Counted from the stretch's first letter, positions 17,198-26,447 are shown. The stretch is 64,000 nt of DNA from Paraburkholderia graminis C4D1M (GCF_000172415.1 NZ_ABLD01000011.1:62001-126000), one strand, 5' to 3'. Notes: generated from the sequence alone by a model not told the origin. Made by a program: numbers and translations.

Positions 17198-19003
17198 ATG
17201 TCTTCATTCGATTTGCGCCTCTCCACGCTGCGCGCCGCTTACCTTAACGGGACGATGACGCCGCGCAAGCTGATCGGCGAACTGCTGGCGAAAGCGGCTG
17301 CACTGAATCCCGAGTTTCATCTGTTCATCCACCTTCTGAGCGAGGCGGAAATCGCGCCATATCTGGAGTGGCTCGATACTCAGGATGTCGAATCATTGCC
17401 GCTCTACGGCATTCCGTTCGCGATCAAGGACAACATCGATCTCGCCGGTATTCCGACTACCGCAGCGTGCCCTGCTTTCTCCTATACGCCCGCCGAGTCG
17501 GCGACGCTCGTCGCGCAGTTGATCGCGCTCGGCGCCGTGCCGCTCGGCAAGACCAATCTCGACCAGTTCGCTACCGGCCTGAACGGCACGCGTTCGCCGT
17601 ACGGCAAGTGCCGCAACAGCGTGCATCCCGAGTATCCGTCGGGTGGATCGAGCGCGGGGTCGGCGCTGGCCGTCGCGCTCGGCGTCGCGAGCTTCGCGCT
17701 CGGCACCGACACAGCCGGCTCGGGCCGCGTGCCGGCGGGCCTGAACAATCTCGTCGGGCTCAAGGCGACCAAGGGTCTGCTATCGACAGCCGGCGTCGTG
17801 CCGGCCTGCCGCACGCTCGATTGCGTGACCTATTTCACGGCGACCGCGCGCGAAGCCAGCGAACTGCTCGCGCTCACCGCGCACGCCGATCCTCGCGACG
17901 CATACAGCCGCAGAAATCCGCAATGGAATGACGCGCGCGCGTTCGGCAACCTGACTCGCTTCCGGTTCGGCGTGCCGTCGAAGCTCGAATTCGCGGGCTG
18001 CGCCGAAAGCCCGGCGTTGTTCGCGAAGGCCCGCGCGATGCTCGAAGCCGCGGGTGGCGAAGCCGTCGAAATCGACTTCGCGCCGTTCGTCGAAGCGGCG
18101 AATCTGCTTTATCAAGGGCCGTGGGTCGCGGAGCGCTACACCGTCGCGGGAGAGTTGATCGAGGCTAATGAAGAGGCTGTGTTACCGGTGATTCGCGACG
18201 TACTCGCGAAAGCGCCCGGTGCCACCGCGGTCGAGCTTTTTCGCGCGCAATATCGTCTGCAAGCGCTGAAGGTCACGTGCGACGCCGCGCTTGAATCCGT
18301 GGACTTCGTTCTCACGCCGACCTATCCGCGTCCCGTTACGTTAGCGGAACTGGAGCGCGACCCGATCGGACCGAACTCGCTGCTCGGCTACTACACGAAC
18401 TTCATGAATCTGCTCGACTATGCAGCGGTGGCGACGCCGACCGCATTCATGAAAAATGGCTTGCCGTGGGGCGTGACCGTGTTCGGTCGCGCGTTCACGG
18501 ATCAGTATCTGTTGAGCGTGGCGGACACGTTACAGCGAATGAGCGGAGTCGAATGCGTGGGAGGCAATGCGCCTGATGCGAGCAACGGGCGAGCAGCAGC
18601 CAACGACCGCATACGCGTCGCGGTATGCGGCGCTCACATGCAGGGCCTGCCGCTCAATCGCGATCTGCTTCGTCGTGGCGCGCGCCTGGTGGAAGCGACG
18701 CAAACCGCTCCGCACTACCGCTTATCCGCACTGGCCGCCACGCCGGACGGCACGAGGCGGCCCGGCATGTGGCGAGTGCCCGATGGAGGCGCCGCGATCG
18801 CCGTCGAAGTATGGGAGATGCCGAGCCTGGAACTGGGCTCGTTCATCGCAACCATCCCGTCGCCGCTTGGGCTCGGCAAAGTCGAACTCGCGGACCGCAC
18901 GTGGGTCACGGGCTTTGTGTGCGAGCCTTATGGCGTGGAGTCCGCGGTCGACATCAGCGAGTTCGGCGGCTGGCGAGCGTGGCTCGCCAGCGAGCGCAAA
19001 TAA
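17198..19003 (+). CDS. atzF: allophanate hydrolase
   Basis: A 601-residue amidase-signature enzyme that hydrolyses allophanate to ammonia and CO2, the last step of the pathway. The catalytic triad is Lys77 (FAIKDNID), cis-Ser151 (GGSSAGS) and nucleophile Ser175 (TAGSGRVPA); the gaps of 74 and 24 residues equal those of characterised AtzF. Residues from about 475 on form the extra C-terminal domain typical of allophanate hydrolases (VCGAHMQGLPLN). ATG 17198 lies 20 bases after the carboxylase stop. The gene ends five bases before the convergent XylX-like gene. Confidence 0.93.
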   Translation: MSSFDLRLSTLRAAYLNGTMTPRKLIGELLAKAAALNPEFHLFIHLLSEAEIAPYLEWLDTQDVESLPLYGIPFAIKDNIDLAGIPTTAACPAFSYTPAESATLVAQLIALGAVPLGKTNLDQFATGLNGTRSPYGKCRNSVHPEYPSGGSSAGSALAVALGVASFALGTDTAGSGRVPAGLNNLVGLKATKGLLSTAGVVPACRTLDCVTYFTATAREASELLALTAHADPRDAYSRRNPQWNDARAFGNLTRFRFGVPSKLEFAGCAESPALFAKARAMLEAAGGEAVEIDFAPFVEAANLLYQGPWVAERYTVAGELIEANEEAVLPVIRDVLAKAPGATAVELFRAQYRLQALKVTCDAALESVDFVLTPTYPRPVTLAELERDPIGPNSLLGYYTNFMNLLDYAAVATPTAFMKNGLPWGVTVFGRAFTDQYLLSVADTLQRMSGVECVGGNAPDASNGRAAANDRIRVAVCGAHMQGLPLNRDLLRRGARLVEATQTAPHYRLSALAATPDGTRRPGMWRVPDGGAAIAVEVWEMPSLELGSFIATIPSPLGLGKVELADRTWVTGFVCEPYGVESAVDISEFGGWRAWLASERK

Positions 19004-19008
19004 TGCGC

Positions 19009-20187
19009 TTAAAGCACGCCCCGCGACGCCAGATTGCGATACAGCGCGCGCACCCCGAAAGTCCACGGGGCGACCTCGGTACTCAGGCGCACGGTGTTGA
19101 TTAGCGCACCGAGTTCCGGCGTCGAGATGGTCACCTTGTCGCCAAGGTGATGCGTGAAGCCGCCGCCTTTCGTGTCGCGGTCCTTGATAGGCGAAAACAT
19201 CGTGCCGAGGAACAGCATGAAACCATCGGGATACTGGTGATGGCGCCCCCACGTCTGCGCGACGAGATCCTCGGGGTCGCGACTGATCTCGCTCATGTGG
19301 CTCACGCCCTCGAGGACAAAGCCATCGTCCGACCCTTCCACGCGCAGCGCAACGCTTGTCGCGCGGATCGAGTCGAGATCGAACGATTCGTCGAACAGAC
19401 GCACGAAAGGACCGATCGAACAGGACGCGTTGTTGTCCTTGCATTTGCCCAGCAGCAGCGCCGAGCGGCCTTCAATGTCGCGCAGGTTGACGTCGTTCCC
19501 TAAGGTCGCGCCGACAATTTCTCCGCGGCTGTTGACCGCAAGAACGATCTCCGGCTCCGGGTTGTTCCAGTTCGACGCAGCCAGCAATCCGACGTCTGCG
19601 CCGAAACCTACTGCGGACATCGGCTGCGATTTCGAAAATACTTCGGCATCCGGACCAATTCCGACTTCCATGTACTGGGACCACGCGCCGCGTCGTTCGA
19701 GTTCCGCCTTGAGCTTCATCGCTGCTTCCGAACCCGGCTTGATTTTCGACAAGTCGGTTCCGATAGTCGCGGCGATGGTTTGCCGCACTTCTTGCGCTTT
19801 GCTGGCGTCTCCGCCCGCCTGCTCTTCAATCACGCGCTCGATGAGGCTCACCGCGAACGTGACGCCGCATGCCTTGATCGCCTGCACGTCGTTGGGCGCA
19901 AGCAGTCGCGGTGCGTGCTCCTGCACGGCGCCAAGGTTTGCTTCCACCAGCGTCTGCACAGAGCCAAGCGCTTCACCCGCAACCGTCCGCGCAAACTGAA
20001 CGACGTCTTCACGGTCGAACAGGTCGGCCGTGGTCGACGCGCTCGCAGTTATATCCAGCACTTCGCCGTTGCGGACCACGACGACCGACGGCCCTTCATA
20101 CGCGGCGGTTTTGCGCCAGACGCGGCCGACAAGCAGCGCCCGCTCGACATCGTGCGGCAGATAGTTAGTAGCGAATCGTGAAGTCAT
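19009..20187 (-). CDS. xylX: FAH-family 2-keto-3-deoxy-pentonate dehydratase, XylX-like
   Basis: A 392-residue protein of the fumarylacetoacetate-hydrolase fold, as long as characterised XylX proteins. The C-terminal part has MLFLGTMFSPIKDRDTKGGG and TPELGALINTV, typical of the sugar-acid branch. XylX converts 2-keto-3-deoxy-D-xylonate (or -arabinonate) to 2-oxoglutarate semialdehyde in the Weimberg pathway. The neighbouring XylD-like gene 76 bases upstream on the same strand supports this. The start at 20187 follows GGAGAC; an upstream 15-codon extension lacks such a site. A different deoxy-sugar acid is possible. Confidence 0.8.
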   Translation of the reverse strand: MTSRFATNYLPHDVERALLVGRVWRKTAAYEGPSVVVVRNGEVLDITASASTTADLFDREDVVQFARTVAGEALGSVQTLVEANLGAVQEHAPRLLAPNDVQAIKACGVTFAVSLIERVIEEQAGGDASKAQEVRQTIAATIGTDLSKIKPGSEAAMKLKAELERRGAWSQYMEVGIGPDAEVFSKSQPMSAVGFGADVGLLAASNWNNPEPEIVLAVNSRGEIVGATLGNDVNLRDIEGRSALLLGKCKDNNASCSIGPFVRLFDESFDLDSIRATSVALRVEGSDDGFVLEGVSHMSEISRDPEDLVAQTWGRHHQYPDGFMLFLGTMFSPIKDRDTKGGGFTHHLGDKVTISTPELGALINTVRLSTEVAPWTFGVRALYRNLASRGVL

Positions 20188-20263
20188 GGTAGCGATTGTC
20201 TCCGTGTATGTTGGCAGATCATGTCGGCGCAACGTATCGCCGATTGAAGTCAGTGTCGATAGT

Positions 20264-22048
20264 CTAGTGGGAATGCCGCGGGTTGCCGCGCTCTTCGATG
20301 ACTTTCAGATAGAGCGTCGCGGGCTCGAGGCATCCGCCCGTGGACAACTGCCCGACGGTTTGCCGATATAGCTCTTGCCACGGGGTCTGTGCCGGCGGAA
20401 TCGAGATGCTGACTGTCTCGCGGCGGCGTGCAAGCTCTTCGTCATCGACCAGCACGTTCACCGAACGCGCGTTCAGGTCGACACGCACGCGGTCGCCTGT
20501 TTGCAGCAGAGAGAGTCCGCCGCCCACGGCCGCCTCGGGCGACATGTTGAGGATCGAAGGACTCGCCGAGGTTCCGCTTTGCCGGCCGTCGCCCATCGTC
20601 GGAAGAGACGTTATGCCCTGGCGCACGAGCGCGGCGGGAGGCGCCATGTTGACGACCTCGGCGCTGCCCGGATAACCCACGGTGCCCGCGCCGCGGATAA
20701 CGAGAATGCAGTGCTGGTCGATCTCGAGCGACGGGTCGTTGATGCGCGCGTGATAATCCTCGGGTCCCTCGAACACGATTGCCCTTGCTTCGAAGGCGTT
20801 TTCCGCACCGGGCTCGCTCAGATAGGTATTGCGGAAAGCATCGCCGACGACCGACATCTTCATGATCGCGCTGTCGAAGAAGTTGCCCGACAGCACGATA
20901 AAACCAGCGCCATGCTTGAGCGGCTCGTCGGTGGTCTTGATGACTTCACGGTCCGGTTCGGCTGCACGATCGGCGATAGCACCAACGAACTCGCCCGACA
21001 CGGTCAAGCACTCACGATGCACGAGGCCAGCGCGGTCCAACTCGCGTAGTACTGCGGGAACGCCGCCCGCGCGATGGAAGCTCTCGCCGAGATACTCGCC
21101 GGCGGGCATGCAATTGACGATAAGCGGCACGTTTTCGCCGACGCGCTGCCAGTCATCCAGACTCAGTTCGATACCCATATGACGGGCAATCGCGATCAGG
21201 TGCGGCGGACAATTACTCGACGCGCCCAGCGCCGACGCCACGACAATCGCGTTCTCGAATGCGGCCTTCGTCATGATCTTCGACGGCCGTACGTCGTCCC
21301 GCACGAGGTCGACGATACGCTTGCCGGTCGCATACGCCATCTGCCCTCGCTCCCTGTACGCTGCCGGGATGCTCGCGCAGCCAGGCAGCGACATGCCGAG
21401 CGCCTCGGCGAGACTGTTCATCGACAACGCCGTGCCCATCGTATTGCAATGACCAATGGACGGCGACGAGGCGGTGGTCAGTTCCATGAAGCCTTCGTAG
21501 TCGATCTCGCCCGCCGCGAGCAGATTGCGCGCGTGCCAGATGACCGTTCCCGACCCGACCCGTTTGCCGTGATGCCAGCCGTCGAGCATCGGGCCGCCCG
21601 ACAACACGATGGCCGGCATATCGACCGTTGCGGCCGCCATCAGGCAAGCCGGCGTGGTCTTGTCGCAGCCCGTCGTCAGCACGACGCCATCCAGCGGGAA
21701 GCCGTGCAGGATTTCCACCAGACCGAGGTACGCGAGATTGCGGTCGAGCGCCGCCGTGGGACGGCGGCTCTGTTCCGCGAGCGGGTGAACCGGAAACTCC
21801 ATCGGAATGCCGCCGGCGTCCCGAATGCCCGCCTTCGTGCGCGCCGCGAGTTCGATGTGGTGACGGTTGCACGGCGCGAGATCGCTGCCTGTCTGCGCAA
21901 TACCGATGATCGGCCGGCCCGACTGCAATTCCTCGCGCGTGAGGCCATAGTTCATGAAGCGCTCAACGTAAAGCGCGGTCATGTCCGCATTGGCGGGGTC
22001 GTCGAACCATTCCTGGCTGCGCAACCGCCTTGAATTGAGTTGAGTCAT
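20264..22048 (-). CDS. xylD: pentonate (xylonate-type) dehydratase, IlvD/EDD family
   Basis: A 594-residue IlvD/EDD dehydratase. The 2Fe-2S ligands fall at Cys60 (SDLAPCNRHH), Cys128 (TTGCDKTTPA) and Cys201 (IGHCNTMGTA), the same numbering I recall for Caulobacter XylD, and the start RSQEWFDDPANADMTALYVE also resembles it. The enzyme removes water from an aldonate such as D-xylonate to give the 2-keto-3-deoxy acid, the substrate of the adjacent XylX-like enzyme. It has its own operator (22146-22161) and a GAGGAG ribosome-binding site. L-arabinonate or D-fuconate cannot be excluded as substrates. Confidence 0.85.
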   Translation of the reverse strand: MTQLNSRRLRSQEWFDDPANADMTALYVERFMNYGLTREELQSGRPIIGIAQTGSDLAPCNRHHIELAARTKAGIRDAGGIPMEFPVHPLAEQSRRPTAALDRNLAYLGLVEILHGFPLDGVVLTTGCDKTTPACLMAAATVDMPAIVLSGGPMLDGWHHGKRVGSGTVIWHARNLLAAGEIDYEGFMELTTASSPSIGHCNTMGTALSMNSLAEALGMSLPGCASIPAAYRERGQMAYATGKRIVDLVRDDVRPSKIMTKAAFENAIVVASALGASSNCPPHLIAIARHMGIELSLDDWQRVGENVPLIVNCMPAGEYLGESFHRAGGVPAVLRELDRAGLVHRECLTVSGEFVGAIADRAAEPDREVIKTTDEPLKHGAGFIVLSGNFFDSAIMKMSVVGDAFRNTYLSEPGAENAFEARAIVFEGPEDYHARINDPSLEIDQHCILVIRGAGTVGYPGSAEVVNMAPPAALVRQGITSLPTMGDGRQSGTSASPSILNMSPEAAVGGGLSLLQTGDRVRVDLNARSVNVLVDDEELARRRETVSISIPPAQTPWQELYRQTVGQLSTGGCLEPATLYLKVIEERGNPRHSH

Positions 22049-22145
22049 CGCTTGTACTCCTCGTTCGATGTCTTGACGATATGGTAGCCACTATCGCCGT
22101 GATTGCCGCTTGCCTCTAGCTTCGTCGCGACATTTTTTGCAGGCG

Positions 22146-22161
22146 TTGTTATCGGTAACAT
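22146..22161. promoter_or_regulatory. LacI-family operator upstream of the dehydratase genes
   Basis: TTGTTATCGGTAACAT is a near-palindrome of the same type as the two sites before the MFS gene. It lies 98-113 bases upstream of the dehydratase start, between that gene and the lacI-type gene. It resembles the E. coli GntR (gluconate repressor, LacI family) box. Confidence 0.75.
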
Positions 22162-22206
22162 TTTTGGATGTTATCACGCTGCGCGGGCATCGTGCAGCAG
22201 AAAAGG

Positions 22207-23262
22207 CTACGCGCTTTCGCGTGCAATGACGGTGTAATCGATGGTTAATTTGCGGCGCTGCGGCACCGCTTGTGCGCTGACCGAACCGAGCGACGACAGC
22301 AGTAGCTTGCCGGTGCGTGAGCCGATGCCATACGCGTCGACGGAGACCGTGGTAATGGTCGGATGACAGCAAACGGCAACTTCGAAATTGCCGAAGCCCG
22401 CCACTGCGATGTCCGCGGGAACGCTGAGCCCGCGGCGGTGGCATTGCATGATGGCGCCGAACGCCGACATGTCGCTCACGCACATGACGGCGTCGGTGTC
22501 GGGCCACTGTTCGAGAAGCGCGTCGAGCGCCGGAGCGCCGTGGCTCATCGTGATAGGCGACTCGCCGAAGCGGATCACGCGAGGCTCGCCGAGCCCTTGC
22601 GCTTTCATCTCCTGCTGATAGCCCTTCAGGCGCTCGAGACCGCGTCGATCGAGGTCGCTGGCGCCGGCCAGAAAACCTATCTTCCGGTAACCACGCTCCT
22701 TCAGATATCGGACCATCTCGCGCGCTGCGCGGGCGTTCGAAAAGCCCACTGCCATATCGATCGGATTCGCCGGCAAGTCCCACATTTCCACGACGGGTAT
22801 GCGCGAGCGCTGGAGCAGTTGCCGTGTCCCTTCAGTGTGCTGCGAACCCGTCAGCGCGATGCAGCGAGGCTGGTATCGGAGCATTGAGCGAACCAGCCGT
22901 TCTTCGCGAACGAGGTCGTAGTCGGTGTCGCCTATCAGGAGTTGCAAGCCGTGTGGTTCGAGTGTGGCCGATAGTCCGCGCACCGTATCCGAGAAGTTGG
23001 AACTCGCCAGAGACGGCACCAGTACCGCGACAAACTCCGACCTGCCGGACGAGAGTGCGCCTGCCGCGGCGTCGGCCACGTAGCCGAGTTTGTCGATTGC
23101 CTGCTGCACGCGCTCGCGGGTTGCCGGCGCGACGCTGTGCCCGGCGAGTACGCGCGACACCGTCATCTTCGAAACGCCCGCGATGCGCGCAACGTCGGAC
23201 ATGCGAGGCGGGCTCGCTTGCGGGTCGCTGACGACACGGTCGTTGATGCGGGTAGTGCCCAT
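22207..23262 (-). CDS. LacI-family transcriptional repressor of the pentonate genes
   Basis: A 351-residue regulator. The LacI helix-turn-helix starts near residue 21 (MSDVARIAGVSKMTVSRVLAG), followed by the hinge (LGYVADAAAGALSSGRS) and a periplasmic-binding-protein-like sensor domain. The HTH and the nearby operator type match the GntR/IdnR branch that senses sugar acids. The start at 23262 (MGTTRIND) was chosen because the longer frame adds 32 low-complexity residues. It lies between its presumed targets, with operators on both sides, so autoregulation is likely; release by a pentonate or keto-deoxy intermediate is inference. Confidence 0.9.
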   Translation of the reverse strand: MGTTRINDRVVSDPQASPPRMSDVARIAGVSKMTVSRVLAGHSVAPATRERVQQAIDKLGYVADAAAGALSSGRSEFVAVLVPSLASSNFSDTVRGLSATLEPHGLQLLIGDTDYDLVREERLVRSMLRYQPRCIALTGSQHTEGTRQLLQRSRIPVVEMWDLPANPIDMAVGFSNARAAREMVRYLKERGYRKIGFLAGASDLDRRGLERLKGYQQEMKAQGLGEPRVIRFGESPITMSHGAPALDALLEQWPDTDAVMCVSDMSAFGAIMQCHRRGLSVPADIAVAGFGNFEVAVCCHPTITTVSVDAYGIGSRTGKLLLSSLGSVSAQAVPQRRKLTIDYTVIARESA

Positions 23263-23431
23263 CGGTCTCGGGGTTGGGTTGCCTGAATGTTGTTCGAATG
23301 TTGCCTGAATGCGCGAGTCGGCGGAATACGGCAGCACCGGCTGGCAGCGACTGAGCATGATACGACACTCGGTACGGGGCGCCTAAGTAGATTCCCCTGG
23401 CTTGCCGTTTTGGGCCGCGTCGTGCTACCTT

Positions 23432-23445
23432 CGTTACCGATAACA
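23432..23445. promoter_or_regulatory. LacI-family operator 1 of the lacI/MFS intergenic region
   Basis: CGTTACCGATAACA matches the inverse form of TGTTATCGGTAACA except at the first base. It is centred 45 bases from the second copy, close to four helical turns, which would allow cooperative binding on one face of the DNA. Confidence 0.72.
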
Positions 23446-23475
23446 TTTTCGCCGCCAGCAACGTTTCGTCCCGAT

Positions 23476-23491
23476 ATGTTATCGGTAACAT
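23476..23491. promoter_or_regulatory. LacI-family operator 2 upstream of the MFS gene
   Basis: ATGTTATCGGTAACAT has perfect dyad symmetry outside the central two bases. It lies 124 bases before the MFS start codon and is the best of three copies in the cluster. Confidence 0.8.
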
Positions 23492-23614
23492 AAATAGCAG
23501 CGCACGGCGAGCATGTATGAGCGGCACGACGTACCGGTGCATGACAACGAGATGCTAAAAGCGGTCTCCGCTTTAACGGGACCGTTCGAGACACACCAAA
23601 AAGGAGACAGTCCC

Positions 23615-24967
23615 ATGCCAACCCTCACTCAGGCGGCAGCCGCGCCGGCGGTAGCCAACGAGGTCGAAGAACAGTTGTATCGCAAGGTCTTGAAGCGCAT
23701 CCTGCCGTTGCTGCTTCTATGCTATGTCGTCGCGTATCTCGACCGCGTCAATGTCGGATTCGCGAAGCTGCAGATGCTCGACTCGCTCGGCTTCAGCGAC
23801 GGCGTCTATGCCGTGGGCGCCAGCATTTTCTTCTGGGGCTACTTCTTCTTTGAAATGCCCAGCAATCTTCTTCTGCATCGCTACGGCGCGCGTTTCTGGA
23901 TTGCACGGATCATGGTGACATGGGGCATCGTCTCCTCGTCACTCGCCTTCATTTCCCCGCTTTCGCACTTTTTTCATGTCGAGACTTCGACGATGTTTTA
24001 CACGCTCCGGTTTCTGCTCGGAGTATGCGAGGCTGGGTTCTTTCCCGGCATCATCCTGTATATGAATTACTGGTTTCCGGCCAGGCGCCAAAGCGTGGCG
24101 ATGTCTGGGTTCCTGATTGCCATTCCGGTCAGCCTGACGCTCGGCGGCATCGTCTCCGGCTGGTTGATGGAAAACACGCACGGTCTGCTCGGCATGGGAG
24201 GCTGGCAATGGATGCTTCTACTCGAGGGCATTCCTTCTATTCTGGTCGCGTTCGTCGTGCTTTTCCGTATGGGCGACGGAATTCAATCGGCGACCTGGCT
24301 CACATCGTCCGAGAAAGCACTGCTTCAAAGAAATCTCGAACAGGAAAGTTCTAAAAAGACACACAAGGTTGGCGCAGCGCTGAGAAGCCCGCGCGTCTGG
24401 TTGCTGACGTTCATTCTTCTCACGTTCAATACCGGCTTTTACGGGTTGGCCTTCTGGCTACCGTCAATTATCAAAGCTTCGGGTGTGAAGAGTACTTTGA
24501 ACATTGGCCTGTTGACCGCCATTCCCTACCTTAGCGCCGTCGTGGCAATGCTTTGGAACGCATCGCACTCGCGCAAGACCGGGGAGCGCAGATTGCATGC
24601 GGCTATTCCTGCGTTCATCGGTGGCGTCGGTCTGATTTTGAGTGCGCTGTTCGCGAACAATGTTCCGGTGTCGATTGTGTTTCTGACGATTTCGACCTGC
24701 GCGATTCTCGGCCTGATGCCGATTTACTGGACCTTCCCAGGACAGATTCTTTCGGGCACCGCTGCCGCTGCGGGCATTGCGCTCATCAACTCCGTCGGCA
24801 ACCTGTCCGGCTTCACGGGCTCGATGATTACGAGCATCGCTAAAGACCTGACCGGCAATATCAACAATGGTACGTATGCCTTGGGCGCATGCCTGCTTGT
24901 CAGTTGCGTGCTTATTTTGTCGATTCCGAAGAGCATGCTGAACAAGGACCCGGTTCAAGACGCATGA
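23615..24967 (+). CDS. ACS-family MFS transporter for a sugar acid
   Basis: A 450-residue anion:cation symporter-type carrier. The start KRILPLLLLCYVVAYLDRVNVGFAKLQM and LGVCEAGFFPGIILYMNYWFP are family hallmarks shared with galactonate, glucarate and tartrate carriers. About 12 helices are visible. ATG 23615 has an AAGGAGAC ribosome-binding site; the earlier in-frame residues are leader. It is divergent from lacI, behind two operators, so it is probably induced with the dehydratases and imports their aldonate substrate. Confidence 0.9.
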   Translation: MPTLTQAAAAPAVANEVEEQLYRKVLKRILPLLLLCYVVAYLDRVNVGFAKLQMLDSLGFSDGVYAVGASIFFWGYFFFEMPSNLLLHRYGARFWIARIMVTWGIVSSSLAFISPLSHFFHVETSTMFYTLRFLLGVCEAGFFPGIILYMNYWFPARRQSVAMSGFLIAIPVSLTLGGIVSGWLMENTHGLLGMGGWQWMLLLEGIPSILVAFVVLFRMGDGIQSATWLTSSEKALLQRNLEQESSKKTHKVGAALRSPRVWLLTFILLTFNTGFYGLAFWLPSIIKASGVKSTLNIGLLTAIPYLSAVVAMLWNASHSRKTGERRLHAAIPAFIGGVGLILSALFANNVPVSIVFLTISTCAILGLMPIYWTFPGQILSGTAAAAGIALINSVGNLSGFTGSMITSIAKDLTGNINNGTYALGACLLVSCVLILSIPKSMLNKDPVQDA

Positions 24968-25016
24968 GCGAATCGTCGCTGGCGCGATCGGGAGTCACAT
25001 CTTGGTCACACCTATC

Positions 25017-25348
25017 TCAGACCGGAGTGAAGACGATCGCGCCATCGTTCTCGACTTGCGTGAAGGTGCGCAGGAATCGATAAGGTTGCCCGCCAATCAG
25101 CAGGTCGTTCCGGCCAGACTGCGTCGCTTCCAGTATCGAGCTCACCGCGGCGTTGCTGATTGAGCCGGAACGGGTCCATTCGTCGGCGGGCACGCTCGCG
25201 TCGCCGATGTATAGGGCGCTCGAGTCGGAGAGCCCCGTCGCACGACGATGAAGCTGACGCCTTTGCTCAGCGCGAGTTCGAGGTATTCGCCAAGCGCCGC
25301 GAGCGCCTCAGGGCTCGATGATGGGGTCTCCGACTGATACGTGGTCAT
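25017..25348 (-). pseudogene. frameshifted conserved small protein (about 110 residues)
   Basis: Two reading frames join into one plausible protein. The first, from ATG 25348, reads MTTYQSETPSSSPEALAALG and goes through GVSFIVVRR. The second, in another frame, continues GLSDSSALYIGDASVP and then LIGGQPYRFLRTFTQ to a stop at 25017. They meet at a run of four C on the + strand (25233-25236); one more base in that run gives a continuous 110-residue ORF with VVRRGLSDS at the join. No known function. It may be a real single-base deletion or a homopolymer sequencing error. Confidence 0.7.
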
Positions 25349-25463
25349 AATGCCGCCCGAGGTAGTTCGACTCAATGTCCCATGCTACCAGCAGCAGCGT
25401 GACAGATGGAATCAGCCGCTTGCGAACCGCGTCGGGCGCGAGAGGATCACACTTGATTTGATG

Positions 25464-26447
25464 CTATCTCGACGGGCGTCCGGCGCGTCCTTTGAGTGAT
25501 TTTGCCGCACCACGCGCGTGTCGCTCGACGTCCACGTCCCACGGCGCCGGCGACGGAAAAACTTCTTGCAAGAAAGCGATAAACGCTTTCACCGCGGGAT
25601 TGCTCCGGCGACTCTCGGGCCATATCGCGTGAAGCTGAAACCGGTCGTAAGCGTACTCGAACAGCACGGGAACGAGTTCGCCACGTTTGACGTACGGGGC
25701 CGCGATATAGGTGGCCGAAATGCCGATGCCGGCACCGGCTGCGAGCGCCGTGGCGATGGCATCGCTCAAGTCCATCGTCAGCCCTGACGGCGGCGACAAC
25801 TCCAATAGCTTGTCTCCCATCCAGAACGGCCGGACGGCTGGCTGCCCCGTCGATTGATAGCGGAAGTTCACGCAATCGTGGCTCTGCAGGTCGCTCGGGT
25901 GCCGGGGCGTGCCGCGCGCCTTCAAATAATCCGGCGACGCAAACGCGCATATCCGATGCGGAGCGAGCCGGCGTGCAATCAGTCTCGTGTCGCCCGGATC
26001 GCCGACGCGAACCGCAACATCGATCCCCTCCTCGATCAGATCGACAATCCGGTCGCTCAGTCGAACGTCGACGTTCACCTTCGGAAAGCGCTTGCGAAAT
26101 TGCGGCAACGCGGCAGCAAGAATGTGCACGCCAACGGGAAGCGACGTCGCCACCTTGAGCGTGCCGGCCGGCTCGGCGCGAGCCGCGGCCACAGCCTGCT
26201 CAATGTCTTCCGCTTCGCGCAGCAGACGTTGCGTCCTTTCGAGCAGATCGCGGCCTTCAGGCGTCAGCGTCAACGAGCGCGTTGTCCGGCTGAACAGCTT
26301 GAGCCCGAAGTGCTGCTCGAGCCGTTGCACGCTTTTGCTGATCGCGGACGGCGAAACCGCGAGCGAACGTGCGGCGGCCGTATAGCTGCCGAGCGACGCG
26401 GCACGCGCAAACGCCATGAGCCCGGTGAGTCGTTCGATTTGTTCCAT
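25464..26447 (-). CDS. LysR-family transcriptional regulator
   Basis: A 327-residue LysR protein: N-terminal winged helix (residues 1-60, with YTAAARSLAVSPSAISKSVQRLE) and an effector domain of the CrgA-like group (TLKVATSLPVG, VDLIEEGIDVAVRVG). The start MEQIERLTGL at 26447 fits the family; the 58 codons upstream are out of character. It is divergent from the SDR gene at 26551, the usual layout for a LysR and its target. The effector is unknown. Confidence 0.88.
   Translation of the reverse strand: MEQIERLTGLMAFARAASLGSYTAAARSLAVSPSAISKSVQRLEQHFGLKLFSRTTRSLTLTPEGRDLLERTQRLLREAEDIEQAVAAARAEPAGTLKVATSLPVGVHILAAALPQFRKRFPKVNVDVRLSDRIVDLIEEGIDVAVRVGDPGDTRLIARRLAPHRICAFASPDYLKARGTPRHPSDLQSHDCVNFRYQSTGQPAVRPFWMGDKLLELSPPSGLTMDLSDAIATALAAGAGIGISATYIAAPYVKRGELVPVLFEYAYDRFQLHAIWPESRRSNPAVKAFIAFLQEVFPSPAPWDVDVERHARGAAKSLKGRAGRPSR

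Noticed and set aside
17198..19003. Calling the enzyme at 17198 an ordinary amidase like the one at 53358
   Set aside because: The Lys-Ser-Ser spacing (74, 24), the extra C-terminal domain and the operon context match allophanate hydrolase.
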